From contig NZ_JACHXR010000001.1 of NCBI RefSeq assembly GCF_014192275.1, positions 248,001-312,000 on the forward strand: 64,000 bases of DNA. Reading direction: 5' to 3'. A program made the translations under genes and the position numbers. The DNA comes from Halomonas stenophila (lineage in GTDB: Bacteria > Pseudomonadota > Gammaproteobacteria > Pseudomonadales > Halomonadaceae). The notes under the pieces were generated by a model. It did not search any database and was not told the DNA's origin. It saw only the letters and a list, made by a program, of their open reading frames with translations. This document shows, piece after piece, positions 63,855-64,000 of this stretch (the first letter of the stretch is position 1; each line of letters opens with the position of its first letter).

Positions 63855-64000
63855 GGGCCGGGACGCTCTTCGACCGGCCTCGTCCCGGGCGACGGCTCGG
63901 CGCACCGGGCGGCTGGGGCGCCGAGGGTGGCCGAGGTCGCCTGCCAAGATCGCCCCTCGCGGTCGATAACGAGCAACTGCTAGGCTCAATGGGCTTTGCC

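Overview
The window is GC-rich DNA from a gammaproteobacterium, most likely a Halomonadaceae-type (Halomonas-like) organism. That assignment is an inference. It rests on uniformly high-GC coding sequence and gammaproteobacterial gene order (dnaX-ybaB-recR, rnd-ycgL-ycgN, yqjD-yqjE-yqjK). An outer-membrane phospholipase A, an MscK-type channel, Pst with long permeases, and ArsJ with its dedicated GAPDH fit the same picture. Everything looks chromosomal. I found no tRNA, rRNA, prophage or CRISPR array. The mobile DNA I see is one small inverted-repeat element, and there are three decayed genes.

Layout. 0.4-2.6 kb: a sodium:solute symporter with a 42-residue membrane partner and a possible short upstream ORF. 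2.7-5.2 kb: a copper ATPase behind a CueR-type promoter. 5.4-8.8 kb: a heme-binding EB_dh protein coupled to a DUF2231 membrane protein below an Anr/FNR box, then a cysteine-rich small protein and a SpoIIAA-like protein. 9.4-10.65 kb: wreckage of an RND efflux pump (permease and adaptor). 10.7-16.1 kb: a flavoprotein, a CHAD protein, an orphan ParA, the yqjDEK set and pldA. 16.2-20.4 kb: mscK and tlyA. 20.6-23.9 kb: an ATP-grasp ligase followed by a large protein whose C-terminal part carries papain-like motifs. 24.1 kb: the 4.5S SRP RNA. 24.5-31 kb: a DUF533 protein, an acetylpolyamine-amidohydrolase-like enzyme, cysK, a 167-bp MITE-like element, a cation/Ca exchanger, a secreted nuclease-like protein and a coiled-coil membrane protein. 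31.3-36.4 kb: dnaX, ybaB, recR, rnd, ycgL, ycgN. 36.4-47.8 kb: an oligopeptidase B-like enzyme, a VWA-protein operon, an acyl-CoA ligase and hrpA. 47.9-52.5 kb: a FabH-like synthase, mlaA, a PP2C/STAS partner-switch pair and transaldolase. 52.6-53.8 kb: a drug transporter. 53.9-58.4 kb: pstSCAB behind a Pho box. 58.5-64 kb: two arsenic units.

How it works together. The last 10 kb form a coherent phosphate/arsenate block. PhoB-type control drives Pst, which can also admit arsenate. An arsenate-specific GAPDH with ArsJ then makes and exports 1-arseno-3-phosphoglycerate under an ArsR with a CVC site. A second, oppositely oriented unit (a C-terminal-Cys ArsR, a small membrane protein, a rhodanese and an ACR3-like permease) handles arsenite. 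A truncated second ACR3 sits at the window edge.

The most novel candidate is the two-gene unit at 20565-23871. It pairs an ATP-grasp enzyme of the peptide-ligase type with a 678-residue protein whose C-terminal half shows a papain-style Gln-x5-Cys / His / Asn-...-WG pattern. By analogy to glutathionylspermidine synthetase/amidase, this could be a make-and-break amide system on an unknown substrate.
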